From assembly GCA_027487395.1 (NCBI GenBank), contig JAIYDR010000238.1, positions 1 through 41,679 of the forward strand: 41,679 nt of DNA, read 5' to 3'. The stretch comes from Rhodobacter sp. Its GTDB lineage: Bacteria; Pseudomonadota; Alphaproteobacteria; Rhodobacterales; Rhodobacteraceae. A program made the position numbers and the translations under genes. The notes beneath the pieces are model-generated. The model was not told the DNA's origin. It saw only the letters and a list, made by a program, of their open reading frames with translations, and did not search any database. Below are positions 8,822-17,844 of the stretch, one piece after another (within the stretch, counting starts at the first letter, position 1; each line of letters starts with the position of its first letter).

Positions 8822-10528
8822 ATGCCCTATCATGCCCCCGTCAATGACCTGCGCTTCATTCTGGATCATGTCGCGGGGTTTGATCGGGTCGCCGCCACCG
8901 AGCGTTTCGCTGATGCCACCCCCGACACTGTCACCGCCATCCTGACCGAGGCGGGGCGCTTTGCCGAAGGTGTCATGGCCCCGCTGAACCGGGCCGGGGA
9001 CAAGAATCCTGCGCTGCTGGAAAATGGCGTCGTCCGCACCACACCCGGCTTTGCCGAGGCCTACCGGGCGTTGGCCGATGGCGGTTGGATCGGTCTTGCC
9101 GCCGATCCGGCACAGGGCGGTATGGGCCTGCCGCAGACCTTGGCCACTTGCGTGACGGATATGTTCTCTGGGGCCAATCTGGCGCTGCAATTGAACCCCT
9201 TGCTGTCGATCGGGCAGATTGAGGCGCTGGAGCATCATGCCTCAGACGCGCTGAAGGCGCTGTATCTGCGCAAGCTGATTTCTGGCGAATGGCAGGGGAC
9301 GATGAACCTGACCGAACCGCAGGCGGGCAGCGATCTGGGGGCGCTGACCACCCGCGCTGAGCCGTTGGCCGACGGCAGCTACGCGGTGAGCGGGCAAAAG
9401 ATCTATATCACATGGGGCGATGCAGATTTCGCGCGCAACATCTGTCATCTGGTGCTGGCGCGTCTGCCGGATGCGCCCAAGGGCTCGGCCGGGATCAGCC
9501 TGTTCTTGGTGCCGAAATTCCTGCCCGATGCGCTGGGCAACCCAGGCCCACGCAACAGCCTGTCCGTTGTGTCACTGGAGCATAAACTGGGCCTGCACGG
9601 CAGTCCGACTTGCGTGATGCAGTATGATGCCGCCAAGGGTTGGCTGGTGGGTGAGGCGAACCGTGGCCTTGCCGCCATGTTCACCATGATGAACAACGCC
9701 CGTCTCGGCGTGGCAATGCAGGGTGTCGGCGTGGCCGAGGCCGCACTGCAACAGGCGGTGGATTACGCGCTGAATCGCCGTCAGGGCCGCACGCTGGTGG
9801 AGGGCGCGGGCACGATCATCGATCACGCCGATGTGCGCCGGATGCTGGCCACCATGCGGGCCGAGGTGTTCTCTGCCCGCGCCATCGGCCTGTCCTGCGC
9901 GGTCGCCATCGACATGGCTCATGCCACTGGATCGGCAGAGTGGGCGGCACGGGCGGCGCTGCTGACCCCCATCGCAAAGGCCTATGGCACAGATGTCGGC
10001 ATGGCCGTCACCCAACAGGCTGTGCAGGTGCATGGGGGCATGGGGTTCATCGAAGATACCGGTGTGGCGCAATTCAGCCGCGATGTGCGCATCACCGCGA
10101 TTTACGAAGGCACCAATGGCATTCAGGCGATGGACCTTGTCGGTCGCAAGATGCAGGATGGCGGTGAAGCCGCGCTGCGCCTGATCGACGAGGTGCAAGC
10201 CGGGGCCGAAGCCGCCCGCACCGTGCTTCCCGATCTGGCAGGTGATGTCTGGTCGGCGGCAGAGGCGCTGCGCGACGCCACCGATGCGATGGTCAAGTCT
10301 GACATGAACGACCGTTTCGCCGGGGCTGTGCCATACCTGCGTGCCTTTGCGCTGGTGCTGGGGGGGCATTTCCACCTGCGCGCCGCGCTGGCCGGGGGGG
10401 GCAAACGCGCTGCCCTTGCCCATGTGGCGATCAAGCGGATCCTTCCCGCCTATGCCGCCGCTTTGGCCGAGGCGCTGGACGGCGCCGACAGCCTTTATGC
10501 CCTTTCGCCCGAGGATTTGGCAGCGTAG
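8822..10528 (+). CDS. acyl-CoA dehydrogenase (long form, DmdC-like C-terminal extension)
   Basis: MNLTEPQAGSDLGAL, QKIYITWGDAD, VHGGMGFIEDTGVAQFSRDVRITAIYEGTNGIQAMDLVGRK. Confidence 0.92.
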   Translation: MPYHAPVNDLRFILDHVAGFDRVAATERFADATPDTVTAILTEAGRFAEGVMAPLNRAGDKNPALLENGVVRTTPGFAEAYRALADGGWIGLAADPAQGGMGLPQTLATCVTDMFSGANLALQLNPLLSIGQIEALEHHASDALKALYLRKLISGEWQGTMNLTEPQAGSDLGALTTRAEPLADGSYAVSGQKIYITWGDADFARNICHLVLARLPDAPKGSAGISLFLVPKFLPDALGNPGPRNSLSVVSLEHKLGLHGSPTCVMQYDAAKGWLVGEANRGLAAMFTMMNNARLGVAMQGVGVAEAALQQAVDYALNRRQGRTLVEGAGTIIDHADVRRMLATMRAEVFSARAIGLSCAVAIDMAHATGSAEWAARAALLTPIAKAYGTDVGMAVTQQAVQVHGGMGFIEDTGVAQFSRDVRITAIYEGTNGIQAMDLVGRKMQDGGEAALRLIDEVQAGAEAARTVLPDLAGDVWSAAEALRDATDAMVKSDMNDRFAGAVPYLRAFALVLGGHFHLRAALAGGGKRAALAHVAIKRILPAYAAALAEALDGADSLYALSPEDLAA

Positions 10529-10538
10529 ACCCGCCTGC

Positions 10539-11567
10539 ATGGACGGTATCCGACACCCCTTCGACATTCCGCCCGCCGAGGGTGCCGCGACCGAGGTTGC
10601 GCCGGGCGTGCTCTGGCTGCGCCTGCCCTTGCCGATGGCGCTGGACCATGTGAACGTCTTCGCGTTGGACGATGGCGATGGCTGGACGCTTGTGGACACC
10701 GGTATGGACACAGGGCGCAGCCGCGCGGCGTGGCAGACCGCGCTGGATGGTCCGCTGGCGGGCAAACCCGTGAGCCGGGTGATCGTCACGCATTACCACC
10801 CCGATCATATCGGTCTGGCAGGCTGGTTTCAGGCGCAGGGGGCAGAACTGCTGACCACCCGCACCAGTTGGATCACGGCGCGGATGCTGGTCTTGGACCG
10901 GCAAAGCGAACATCCGCATGAAGCGATTCAGTTTTTCCGTCGCGCCGGGGTGTTGGGTGGTGCGTTGGCGGCAAAGGCGGCGGAAAAGCCCTTCAACTTT
11001 GCCGATGTCGTCTCACCTTTGCCGTTGGGCTTCACACGCCTGTCCGAAGGTGACACAGTCACAGCGGCGGGGCGGCGCTGGTTGGTCCGCTTTGGTCACG
11101 GCCATGCGCCGGATCATGCGACACTGTGGAGCATGGATGACCACCTGATCCTTGGCGGTGATCAGTTGCTGCCGGGGATTTCGGCCAATCTGGCGGTCTA
11201 TCCGACCGAGCCTGCCGCCGATCCCGTGACAGAATGGATGGACAGCGCCCGCGCGTTCCAGCCCCACGCACGGGAAGATCACCTCGTCCTTCCGGGTCAC
11301 AAATTGCCCTTCACCGGCCTGCCGCTGCGGCTGGTGCAGATGATCGACAACCACGTCGGCGCGCTGGACCGGTTGGTGGTGCATTTGGCCACCCCGCGCA
11401 CGGCGGTTGAGTGCTTCCTGCCGCTGTTCAAGCGCGAGATTGGCCCGACAGAATTTGGCTTTGCGCTGGTGGAATCGGTGGCGCATCTGAATTGCCTGTT
11501 GCGGCAACGGCGGGTGTCGCGGTCGCTCTCAGGCGACGGCGCGTGGCTGTGGCATGCGGCAGAGTGA
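10539..11567 (+). CDS. MBL-fold metallo-hydrolase
   Basis: VTHYHPDHIGLAGW (HxHxDH-type), FGHGHAPDHATLW, LGGDQLLPGISAN. Confidence 0.92.
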   Translation: MDGIRHPFDIPPAEGAATEVAPGVLWLRLPLPMALDHVNVFALDDGDGWTLVDTGMDTGRSRAAWQTALDGPLAGKPVSRVIVTHYHPDHIGLAGWFQAQGAELLTTRTSWITARMLVLDRQSEHPHEAIQFFRRAGVLGGALAAKAAEKPFNFADVVSPLPLGFTRLSEGDTVTAAGRRWLVRFGHGHAPDHATLWSMDDHLILGGDQLLPGISANLAVYPTEPAADPVTEWMDSARAFQPHAREDHLVLPGHKLPFTGLPLRLVQMIDNHVGALDRLVVHLATPRTAVECFLPLFKREIGPTEFGFALVESVAHLNCLLRQRRVSRSLSGDGAWLWHAAE

Positions 11568-11682
11568 TGCAATGACCCTTTTCCCACCCCAATCTTACGC
11601 CAGGGCTTGCGTGGCAAGACGTGACAGCGCGTCGTGAATCGGGTAAAGCGCGGCCAAACGCTGATCACGAAAGGAACGCGAC

Positions 11683-11817
11683 ATGGCCGAACATAAGCAT
11701 GGCAGCATGGACACCTCCACGCAGGAGAAGACTTTCAACGGCTTCATCTCGATGACGAAATGGTCCGTTGTGGTGATCTTTGCGATTTTGATCTTCCTTG
11801 CTCTCAGCGGCACCTGA
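11683..11817 (+). CDS. aa3-type cytochrome c oxidase subunit IV (44 aa)
   Basis: MAEHKHGSMDTSTQEKTFNGFISMTKWSVVVIFAILIFLALSGT; AAAGGAACG RBS; absent from the ORF track because it is short. Confidence 0.85.
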   Translation: MAEHKHGSMDTSTQEKTFNGFISMTKWSVVVIFAILIFLALSGT

Positions 11818-11885
11818 TCTGATGCGAGCCGGCGCTGCTTTTGGACGCCGGTTTCCCATCGCCGCGCTTTAAGGGTTTCCCGTTC

Positions 11886-12500
11886 ATGTTCCGCATTCTT
11901 TCGATGCTTATTCTTGCCGTCAGCTTGGCGGCCTGTGTCGGGGGTGCCGAACCGAAATGGGCACCCGACGCGGATGTCACGGCCGCGCGCTTTGTGGCCG
12001 AAGGGCCGCCCTCGATCACGCTTTACACGGTGATCAACAACCGGTCGCAAGCGGGGGCACATTCGGGCCTGCTGATCAATGCGTCTGAGCGGATCTTGTT
12101 TGACCCGGCGGGGACATGGCATCATCCGCGGATCCCGGAACGCAATGACGTGCATTTTGGTATCACCGACAAGATCAAGAATTTCTACATAGACTACCAC
12201 GCGCGTGAGACGTTCCGCGTCGTGGAACAGACGCTCATTGTTTCGCCGCAGGTTGCTGAAATTGCGGCAACGCGGGCCAAGGCTTATGGCGCGGTGCCCA
12301 AAGCGCAATGCGCGCGCTCTGTCAGCTCGATCCTGTCGGGGGTGCCTGGGTTTGAAAGCATCAACTCAACATGGTTCCCAAAGGCGCTGATGGATGAGTT
12401 TGGGCAACTGCCGGGTGTGACAGGTCGGATCATCCGCGATGAGGATGCTGACAAGAACCATGGTGTCTTGTTGATACAGGCGGCAAATGCGCCAAACTGA
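11886..12500 (+). CDS. putative lipoprotein of unknown function
   Basis: Signal peptide with lipobox: MFRILSMLILAVSLAAC. Confidence 0.75.
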   Translation: MFRILSMLILAVSLAACVGGAEPKWAPDADVTAARFVAEGPPSITLYTVINNRSQAGAHSGLLINASERILFDPAGTWHHPRIPERNDVHFGITDKIKNFYIDYHARETFRVVEQTLIVSPQVAEIAATRAKAYGAVPKAQCARSVSSILSGVPGFESINSTWFPKALMDEFGQLPGVTGRIIRDEDADKNHGVLLIQAANAPN

Positions 12501-12506
12501 TGCGCT

Positions 12507-12833
12507 TTAGCCCATAAGCGCCAAACAGGCGTATAGCGTCACCGCTCCGCCGAGGATCGCACCCAGCACGCTGCGGGTGATGACCCCGACCAAAAGTGTC
12601 ATCCCTGCTGCCGCCAGTCGGGCCGGGTCGGGATGGCCACCCGTGGCTGCGGGCCAGAGCACACCGGGCGCGACCAGTCCGGGCAGCACCGCCACGGCGG
12701 TATAGCGCAACGCGCGGGTCAGCCATGCGGGCAAGGGGCGGTTGCCCAGCATCCCCAGAAAGGAAAACCGGATCAGATAGGTGCCCACTGCCAATAGCGG
12801 CATCACCGTCCAGAGTTGGCCTTTGTCAACCAT
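12507..12833 (-). CDS. azlD: AzlD-family branched-chain amino acid exporter subunit
   Basis: About 100 aa, TYLIRFSFLGMLGNRPLPAWLTRALRYTAVAVLPGLVAP; overlaps the azlC end. Confidence 0.88.
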   Translation of the reverse strand: MVDKGQLWTVMPLLAVGTYLIRFSFLGMLGNRPLPAWLTRALRYTAVAVLPGLVAPGVLWPAATGGHPDPARLAAAGMTLLVGVITRSVLGAILGGAVTLYACLALMG

Positions 12834-13536
12834 GGTGACGCCCCTGTTCCAGCCGCCAATCCAGGACGGCCCCTGCCGCCATCGCGCATGCGGCAGCGCC
12901 CAGAACCCCGGTCCCCCACGGCAGACCCGCCAGCAGCAACGACATCAGGATCGACACTCCGGCGGCCAAGATATGCGGCAGGCTGCGCAGCAAGGGGGCC
13001 ACCATCGCCAGAAAGGTGATCGGCAGCGCGAAATCCAAGGCATACTCCGGCGGGATTGCCCGACCCGCCAAGGCCCCACCCAACGAGGCCACATACCAGA
13101 CCGGCGCAACGGGCAAGAGCGCGCCGAAAAAGAATGCCACCTTGGCCATGATCGGCAGATCGGGATTGCGCTCATATTCGATCGACGACACGGCGAAACT
13201 TTGATCCACCAGAAAATAGGCCATCAGCGCCCGCCATCCCAAAGGCGCGCGTCCCAGATGCGGCGCAAGCGCCACGGAATACATCACCATCCGCAGGTTC
13301 ACCGCCAAGGCCGTCGCCAGCACGATCAGCGTCGGCGCATTGTCCTGCATCAGTTGCAGTGCGGCGAATTGCGACGCCCCGGCAAAGACCGTCACCGAAA
13401 ACATCATGGTTTCCAGAACGTTCAACCCGGCCTCGGTCGCCACGACGCCAAAGAGCATCGCAAAGGGGATCACGACGATGGTGAAGGGCAGGGAATGGCG
13501 TGCCCCGCGCCAGAATGCGGCGGATGTCTCGGTCAT
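12826..13536 (-). CDS. azlC: AzlC-family branched-chain amino acid exporter subunit
   Basis: FAMLFGVVATEAGLNVLETMMFSVTVFAGASQFAALQLM. Confidence 0.92.
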   Translation of the reverse strand: MTETSAAFWRGARHSLPFTIVVIPFAMLFGVVATEAGLNVLETMMFSVTVFAGASQFAALQLMQDNAPTLIVLATALAVNLRMVMYSVALAPHLGRAPLGWRALMAYFLVDQSFAVSSIEYERNPDLPIMAKVAFFFGALLPVAPVWYVASLGGALAGRAIPPEYALDFALPITFLAMVAPLLRSLPHILAAGVSILMSLLLAGLPWGTGVLGAAACAMAAGAVLDWRLEQGRHHG

Positions 13537-13626
13537 GCTGGGCTGTCTTTCCGCTGCGCGGCGTGTCTTTACCTGCCGCCTTGATGGCCTTAGGCAAAGG
13601 GAAGGGCAAGACAGGAGACACCACAG

Positions 13627-14214
13627 GTGCGGATTTTCGGTGTGATCCTCGCCGGGGGCGCGGGGCGGCGGATGGGCGGGGTGGACAAAGCCACGCTGCG
13701 CCTTGCCGGACGCAGCCTTGTCGCCCATGCCGTGGACCGCCTTGAACCACAGGTGGAGCGTTTGGCGATCAGCGCCAATGGCGATCCGGCGCGTCTGTCG
13801 GCGCTGGGCTTGCCGGTGCTTGCGGATGCGCAATCGCAAGGGCCGCTGTCTGGGGTGCTGGCCGCGTTGGATTGGGCCGCACCGTTCGGGGCGACGGCGG
13901 TGGTGACAGCGGCGGTGGATACGCCGTTCTTTCCCGGTGATCTGGTGCCACGGTTGATCATGGCCTCGGACCCCTCCGGCATTGCGCTGGCGCGGTCCGG
14001 CGGGAATGACCATCCGACCTTTGGCCTTTGGCCTGTGACGCTGCGCGACGAGCTGCGCGTCTTTCTGGACAGCGGGGTTAAGGCCTCCGTCCGAGCTTTT
14101 GCCGATGCGCGCGGCGCGGCGCGGGCGGATTTCCCGGATGACGGATCGTTCCTGAACCTGAACACTCCCGAGGACCTGTCCCGCGCGGAAGCCCTGATCC
14201 GGGGTGCGGCATGA
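13627..14214 (+). CDS. mobA: molybdenum cofactor guanylyltransferase
   Basis: VILAGGAGRRMGGVDKATLRLAGRSL; AAVDTPFFPGDLVPRL. Confidence 0.94.
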   Translation: MRIFGVILAGGAGRRMGGVDKATLRLAGRSLVAHAVDRLEPQVERLAISANGDPARLSALGLPVLADAQSQGPLSGVLAALDWAAPFGATAVVTAAVDTPFFPGDLVPRLIMASDPSGIALARSGGNDHPTFGLWPVTLRDELRVFLDSGVKASVRAFADARGAARADFPDDGSFLNLNTPEDLSRAEALIRGAA

Positions 14215-15563
14215 GGGTATACGGCGTCATCGGCTGGAAAAACTCGGGCAAGACCGGGTTGATGGAACGTCTGGTGGCCGAGATCACGGGGCGGGGATTT
14301 TCCGTCTCGACCGTCAAACATGTCCATCACGATGTGGACCTTGATCACCCCGGCAAGGACACCTTTCGCCATCGTGCGGCGGGCGCGGTTGAGGTGGTTT
14401 TGGCATCCGCCCACCGCTATGCCATCTTGCACGAACATCGCGGGCCAGAGCCTGACTTGACGGCGGTTCTCTCGCGCCTGTCGCCTGTCGATCTGGTGCT
14501 GGTCGAAGGTTACAAGCGCGACAGCCACCCCAAGCTAGAGGTCTGGCGTCGGGAAACCGGTCATCAGATGATCCAACCGGGTGACCCTTTGGTCCGCGCC
14601 GTGGCGACTGATGCGGATGTGGGGGGGCTGCCCGTCCCAGTGCTGGATTTGAACGACACCGCAGCGGTCGCGGATTTTGTGCTGGCTGAGCTTGGATTGC
14701 CGGTAGGTGATACGGGTCTTGACACTGTGGCGGTGGTAGATTGGTCCTCCTCTGCCTCACCCTCACCTGCCAAACCTTCGGCCGATGCGATTTGGATTGG
14801 GGTCGCTTCGGCCTCAGGCGAAACCACCAGCTACCACCGCACCCGTGCCGATGCTGAAACCGCTTTGCGCGCGCTGATTGACACCGAACGCGCGGCAGGG
14901 CGACGTCTGCTGATCGGCTTTGATTTCCCGATGGGCTATCCCGCCGGTTTCGCGGCCCGCTTGACAGGCACGCCCCATGCCCGCGCGGTTTGGCACTGGC
15001 TGGCGGGGCGGATCACCGATGGGCCAGACAATGCCAACAACCGCTTTGCCGTGGCCGATGCGATCAACGCCAGTTTCGGCAGCGGGCCGTTCTGGGGGCG
15101 ACCCAACAGCCTGCCCTTGCCGCACCTGAGTGAAACCAAGACGGTGGATTACGCCCGTCTTGGCCTGCACGAACGCCGCTTGATCGATCAAGCCATCCCC
15201 AAAGCGCAACCGGTGTGGAAACTCTACACCACGGGGTCGGTGGGCGGGCAGGCGCTCATGGGTTTGCCGATGATTCACCGTCTGTCCAACCTTCCCGGCG
15301 TGGCGGTTTGGCCTTTTGACGCCCCAGACGCGCCGGTGGTGCTGGCCGAGGTTTACCCGTCGCTTCTTGGGGGCCGTGTGACCGCCGAAGGCGGGATCAA
15401 GGATCAAGCACAGGTGCGACTGCTTGCCCGTGCCCTGTGGCGACTGTCGACGGCGGGGAAACTCCCTGCGCTGTTTGCCACCCCGCAAGCGCCAGTTACA
15501 ACCGAGGAAGGCTGGGTTCTGGGCGCGGGGTTTGACACCCTGCTGGACGAGGCCGCTGGATGA
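14211..15563 (+). CDS. mobB: MobB (MGD biosynthesis adaptor) fused to a large C-terminal DUF429/RNase H-fold-like domain
   Basis: N-term VIGWKNSGKTGLMERLV, STVKHVHHDVDLDHPGKDTFRHRAAGA; C-term VAVVDWSSSA, LIGFDFPMGYP, VLAEVYPSLLG. Confidence 0.9.
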   Translation: MRVYGVIGWKNSGKTGLMERLVAEITGRGFSVSTVKHVHHDVDLDHPGKDTFRHRAAGAVEVVLASAHRYAILHEHRGPEPDLTAVLSRLSPVDLVLVEGYKRDSHPKLEVWRRETGHQMIQPGDPLVRAVATDADVGGLPVPVLDLNDTAAVADFVLAELGLPVGDTGLDTVAVVDWSSSASPSPAKPSADAIWIGVASASGETTSYHRTRADAETALRALIDTERAAGRRLLIGFDFPMGYPAGFAARLTGTPHARAVWHWLAGRITDGPDNANNRFAVADAINASFGSGPFWGRPNSLPLPHLSETKTVDYARLGLHERRLIDQAIPKAQPVWKLYTTGSVGGQALMGLPMIHRLSNLPGVAVWPFDAPDAPVVLAEVYPSLLGGRVTAEGGIKDQAQVRLLARALWRLSTAGKLPALFATPQAPVTTEEGWVLGAGFDTLLDEAAG

Positions 15564-16150
15564 CTGCCGCCTTTACCCTGAACCACGGTCTGCCTGCCGA
15601 TATGCGCGATCAGGCGGTGGCTTTGTATTGGCAGGCGTTTGGCCCCAAACTGGGCCGCGTTATGGGGCCCGAGGATAAGGCGCTGCGCTATCTCTCACGC
15701 GTCATGCGGTTGGAAAACGGCATCGGCGCGCTGGACGGGCAGGGGCGCTTGCTGGGGTTGGCGGGCTTTAAGACCGATCAGGGCAGCTTTGCCGGCGGCA
15801 CGATGGCGGACCTGGCCGAGGTTTATGGCCAAACCGGCAGCCTGTGGCGCGGCATGCTGTTGCGGACGCTGAGCGATGAGAGCGATCCCGAGATGTTCTT
15901 GCTAGATGGTCTGTGCGTCGCGGATGGCGCGCGCGGGCAGGGGGTCGGCACGGCGCTGGTGAATGCCATCTGCGATGAGGCGCGCCGCCGGGGCTATCAC
16001 GCCGTGCGGTTGGATGTCATCGAAGGCAATGACCGCGCCCGCGCCCTGTATGAACGCGCGGGCTTTTTGCTGGACCGCACCGCCCGCATCGGGGCGCTGC
16101 GCCATGTGTTCGGCTTTGCCGCCGCGCATGTGATGGTGCGGCGGCTGTAG
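15560..16150 (+). CDS. GNAT-family N-acetyltransferase
   Basis: DGLCVADGARGQGVGTALVNAICDEARRRGYHAVRLDVIEGNDRARALYERAGF. Confidence 0.92.
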   Translation: MTAAFTLNHGLPADMRDQAVALYWQAFGPKLGRVMGPEDKALRYLSRVMRLENGIGALDGQGRLLGLAGFKTDQGSFAGGTMADLAEVYGQTGSLWRGMLLRTLSDESDPEMFLLDGLCVADGARGQGVGTALVNAICDEARRRGYHAVRLDVIEGNDRARALYERAGFLLDRTARIGALRHVFGFAAAHVMVRRL

Positions 16151-16154
16151 TGGC

Positions 16155-16850
16155 TCAACCCGGAACCGCCAAACCACGCTGGACGGCGGGACGGGCGAGG
16201 AAGCGTTCCAGATAGCCCGGGACGTTTTGCAGCTCGGCATAGCCCACCAGATCGCCTGCCTTGTAGAAATCGCGCAAGGTGCGCAGCCATGGGGCGATAG
16301 CGATATCTGCAATGGAATAGTCGCCCACGATCCAGTCTTTGCCCTGCAATGCGGCATCTAGGACCTTGAGCAGACGCTCTACCTCGGCGCGGTAACGTTC
16401 TTTCGGGCGGGGGTCTTCAATGTCTTTCCCGGCGAAGGTGTGGAAGAACCCAAGCTGGCCAAACATCGGCCCAAGCCCCCCCATCTGCCATATCAGCCAT
16501 TGCAGGGTTTCATAGCGCTTGCCTTCGGGTATCAGTTTGCCGGTTTTCTCCGCCAGCCAGATCAGGATCGCGCCGGATTCAAACAGCGGCAGCGGTGCGC
16601 CATCCGGACCGTTCGGGTCAATCAGCGCCGGAATCTTGTTGTTGGGGTTCAGCGAGAGGAACTCGGGCGTCATCTGGTCATTGCTGGCGAAATTGACCTT
16701 ATGTGCCTCATAGGGCAGGCCCAACTCTTCCAGCGCGATCGAGACTTTGGTGCCATTCGGGGTGCCGAGGGTATAAAGCTGGATCACCTCGGGCCGTGAG
16801 GCAGGCCAACGGCGGGTGATGGCAAAGGCGTCAAGCGCAGATTGTGTCAT
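16155..16850 (-). CDS. glutathione S-transferase family protein (YghU-like)
   Basis: QLYTLGTPNGTKVSIALEELGLPYEAHKVNF, NPNNKIPALID, FESGAILIWLAEKTG. Confidence 0.92.
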   Translation of the reverse strand: MTQSALDAFAITRRWPASRPEVIQLYTLGTPNGTKVSIALEELGLPYEAHKVNFASNDQMTPEFLSLNPNNKIPALIDPNGPDGAPLPLFESGAILIWLAEKTGKLIPEGKRYETLQWLIWQMGGLGPMFGQLGFFHTFAGKDIEDPRPKERYRAEVERLLKVLDAALQGKDWIVGDYSIADIAIAPWLRTLRDFYKAGDLVGYAELQNVPGYLERFLARPAVQRGLAVPG

Positions 16851-17020
16851 GGCAGGGGTTCCTTGGGGCCGGATCTTTGCGATCGGTCGGCAAATGCGTG
16901 ATGGTGTCAAACCAGCGCAAGATGCGACCGGACCGCAGCAAAGTCCAGTGCGGCCGTCCCCGGACCATCGGGCATCCTGTGCCGCAGGATCGTTTGGGCC
17001 ATGACTGGCGACGGGCAATC

Positions 17021-17082
17021 AAAAAAAGACCCTCTTCCCTAACCCTGCTCGACATCGTCGAAGCGGGTCACGGCAGAGGGCC
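17021..17082 (-). terminator. rho-independent terminator for the puc operon
   Basis: On minus strand: GGCCCTCT...(nested CCCGCTTCGAC/GTCGAGCAGGG)...AGAGGGTC followed by TTTTTTT. Confidence 0.8.
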
Positions 17083-17156
17083 TTGGCTTTCGTCAACCGG
17101 ATGGCCGGTTCCGCAGCGGGGAGTGCGCCGAAGAACCGCCGGTTAACGAAGGGCGG

Positions 17157-17792
17157 TCAGCGCAGGATCGTCGGGTAATCTTCGCGCGACGACCAGTTCT
17201 TCGTCAGCAGCGGCAATCCGAACATCGACGAGACCAGCATCCCGCCGCCAATGGCCGAGTTGCCTTTCTTTGGTGTCGACACCAGTTTCATCGGCCAGAA
17301 CATTTTCGACATATACCCACCACCGCGCATGGCCGAGGTGCGGGGCTTGCTTTGCATAATCGGGTTGCTGCCCAAGATATGCCCATGTGACGACCGGCTG
17401 AACGAGTTCGACATCAAAAGCGGGTGGCTCTTCATGACGCTGTTGGCATGGCGGGCATCGGGATATTCGCGCAGATAGACGTCTTCATCTTCCAGACCGA
17501 CATTCAGCGCCGGGTGTTTGCGCAGAACCTTGATCGCGGCGCGGGCGGTGCCCACCGGGTTGAACGGCGCCTGAACCACCAAAAGCGCCTGACCGCCGGT
17601 CATTGCCGCCTGATAGGCCTTGGCCGAGAAGGCCGTGACGCGTGCGGACTTCATCGCGGCCGCAGCGCCGCCACTGACATCGGCGGTGATGATATGGATG
17701 ATGTCCTCATCCAGCCCATAGCTCAACAAGCTGGCCTTGGCCGCCGCTGCCGCGGAGGAGTCAGAATAAAGCCGCGTGATGATTGTCGTCAT
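17157..17792 (-). CDS. puc-operon-linked protein of unknown function; N-terminal half resembles general-stress GSP17M/YflT-like domains
   Basis: MTTIITRLYSDSSAAAAAKASLLSYGLDEDIIHIIT; follows pucC closely on the same strand and precedes the terminator; basic Ser/Gly/Met-rich C-terminus. Confidence 0.75.
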   Translation of the reverse strand: MTTIITRLYSDSSAAAAAKASLLSYGLDEDIIHIITADVSGGAAAAMKSARVTAFSAKAYQAAMTGGQALLVVQAPFNPVGTARAAIKVLRKHPALNVGLEDEDVYLREYPDARHANSVMKSHPLLMSNSFSRSSHGHILGSNPIMQSKPRTSAMRGGGYMSKMFWPMKLVSTPKKGNSAIGGGMLVSSMFGLPLLTKNWSSREDYPTILR

Positions 17793-17844
17793 TTTGCACC
17801 TGTTGTCCTGATGGCCCGAAAGGACCGGTTCACATGTTTTTCAG

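Noticed and set aside
9572-10789. Long minus-strand ORF (405 aa) opposite the acyl-CoA dehydrogenase gene
   Set aside because: Antisense frame in high-GC DNA, low-complexity His/Arg/Gly-rich translation, and the plus strand has a clear conserved enzyme.
13590-14528. Minus-strand ORF opposite mobA/mobB
   Set aside because: Shadow ORF; mobA and mobB have clear family motifs on the plus strand.
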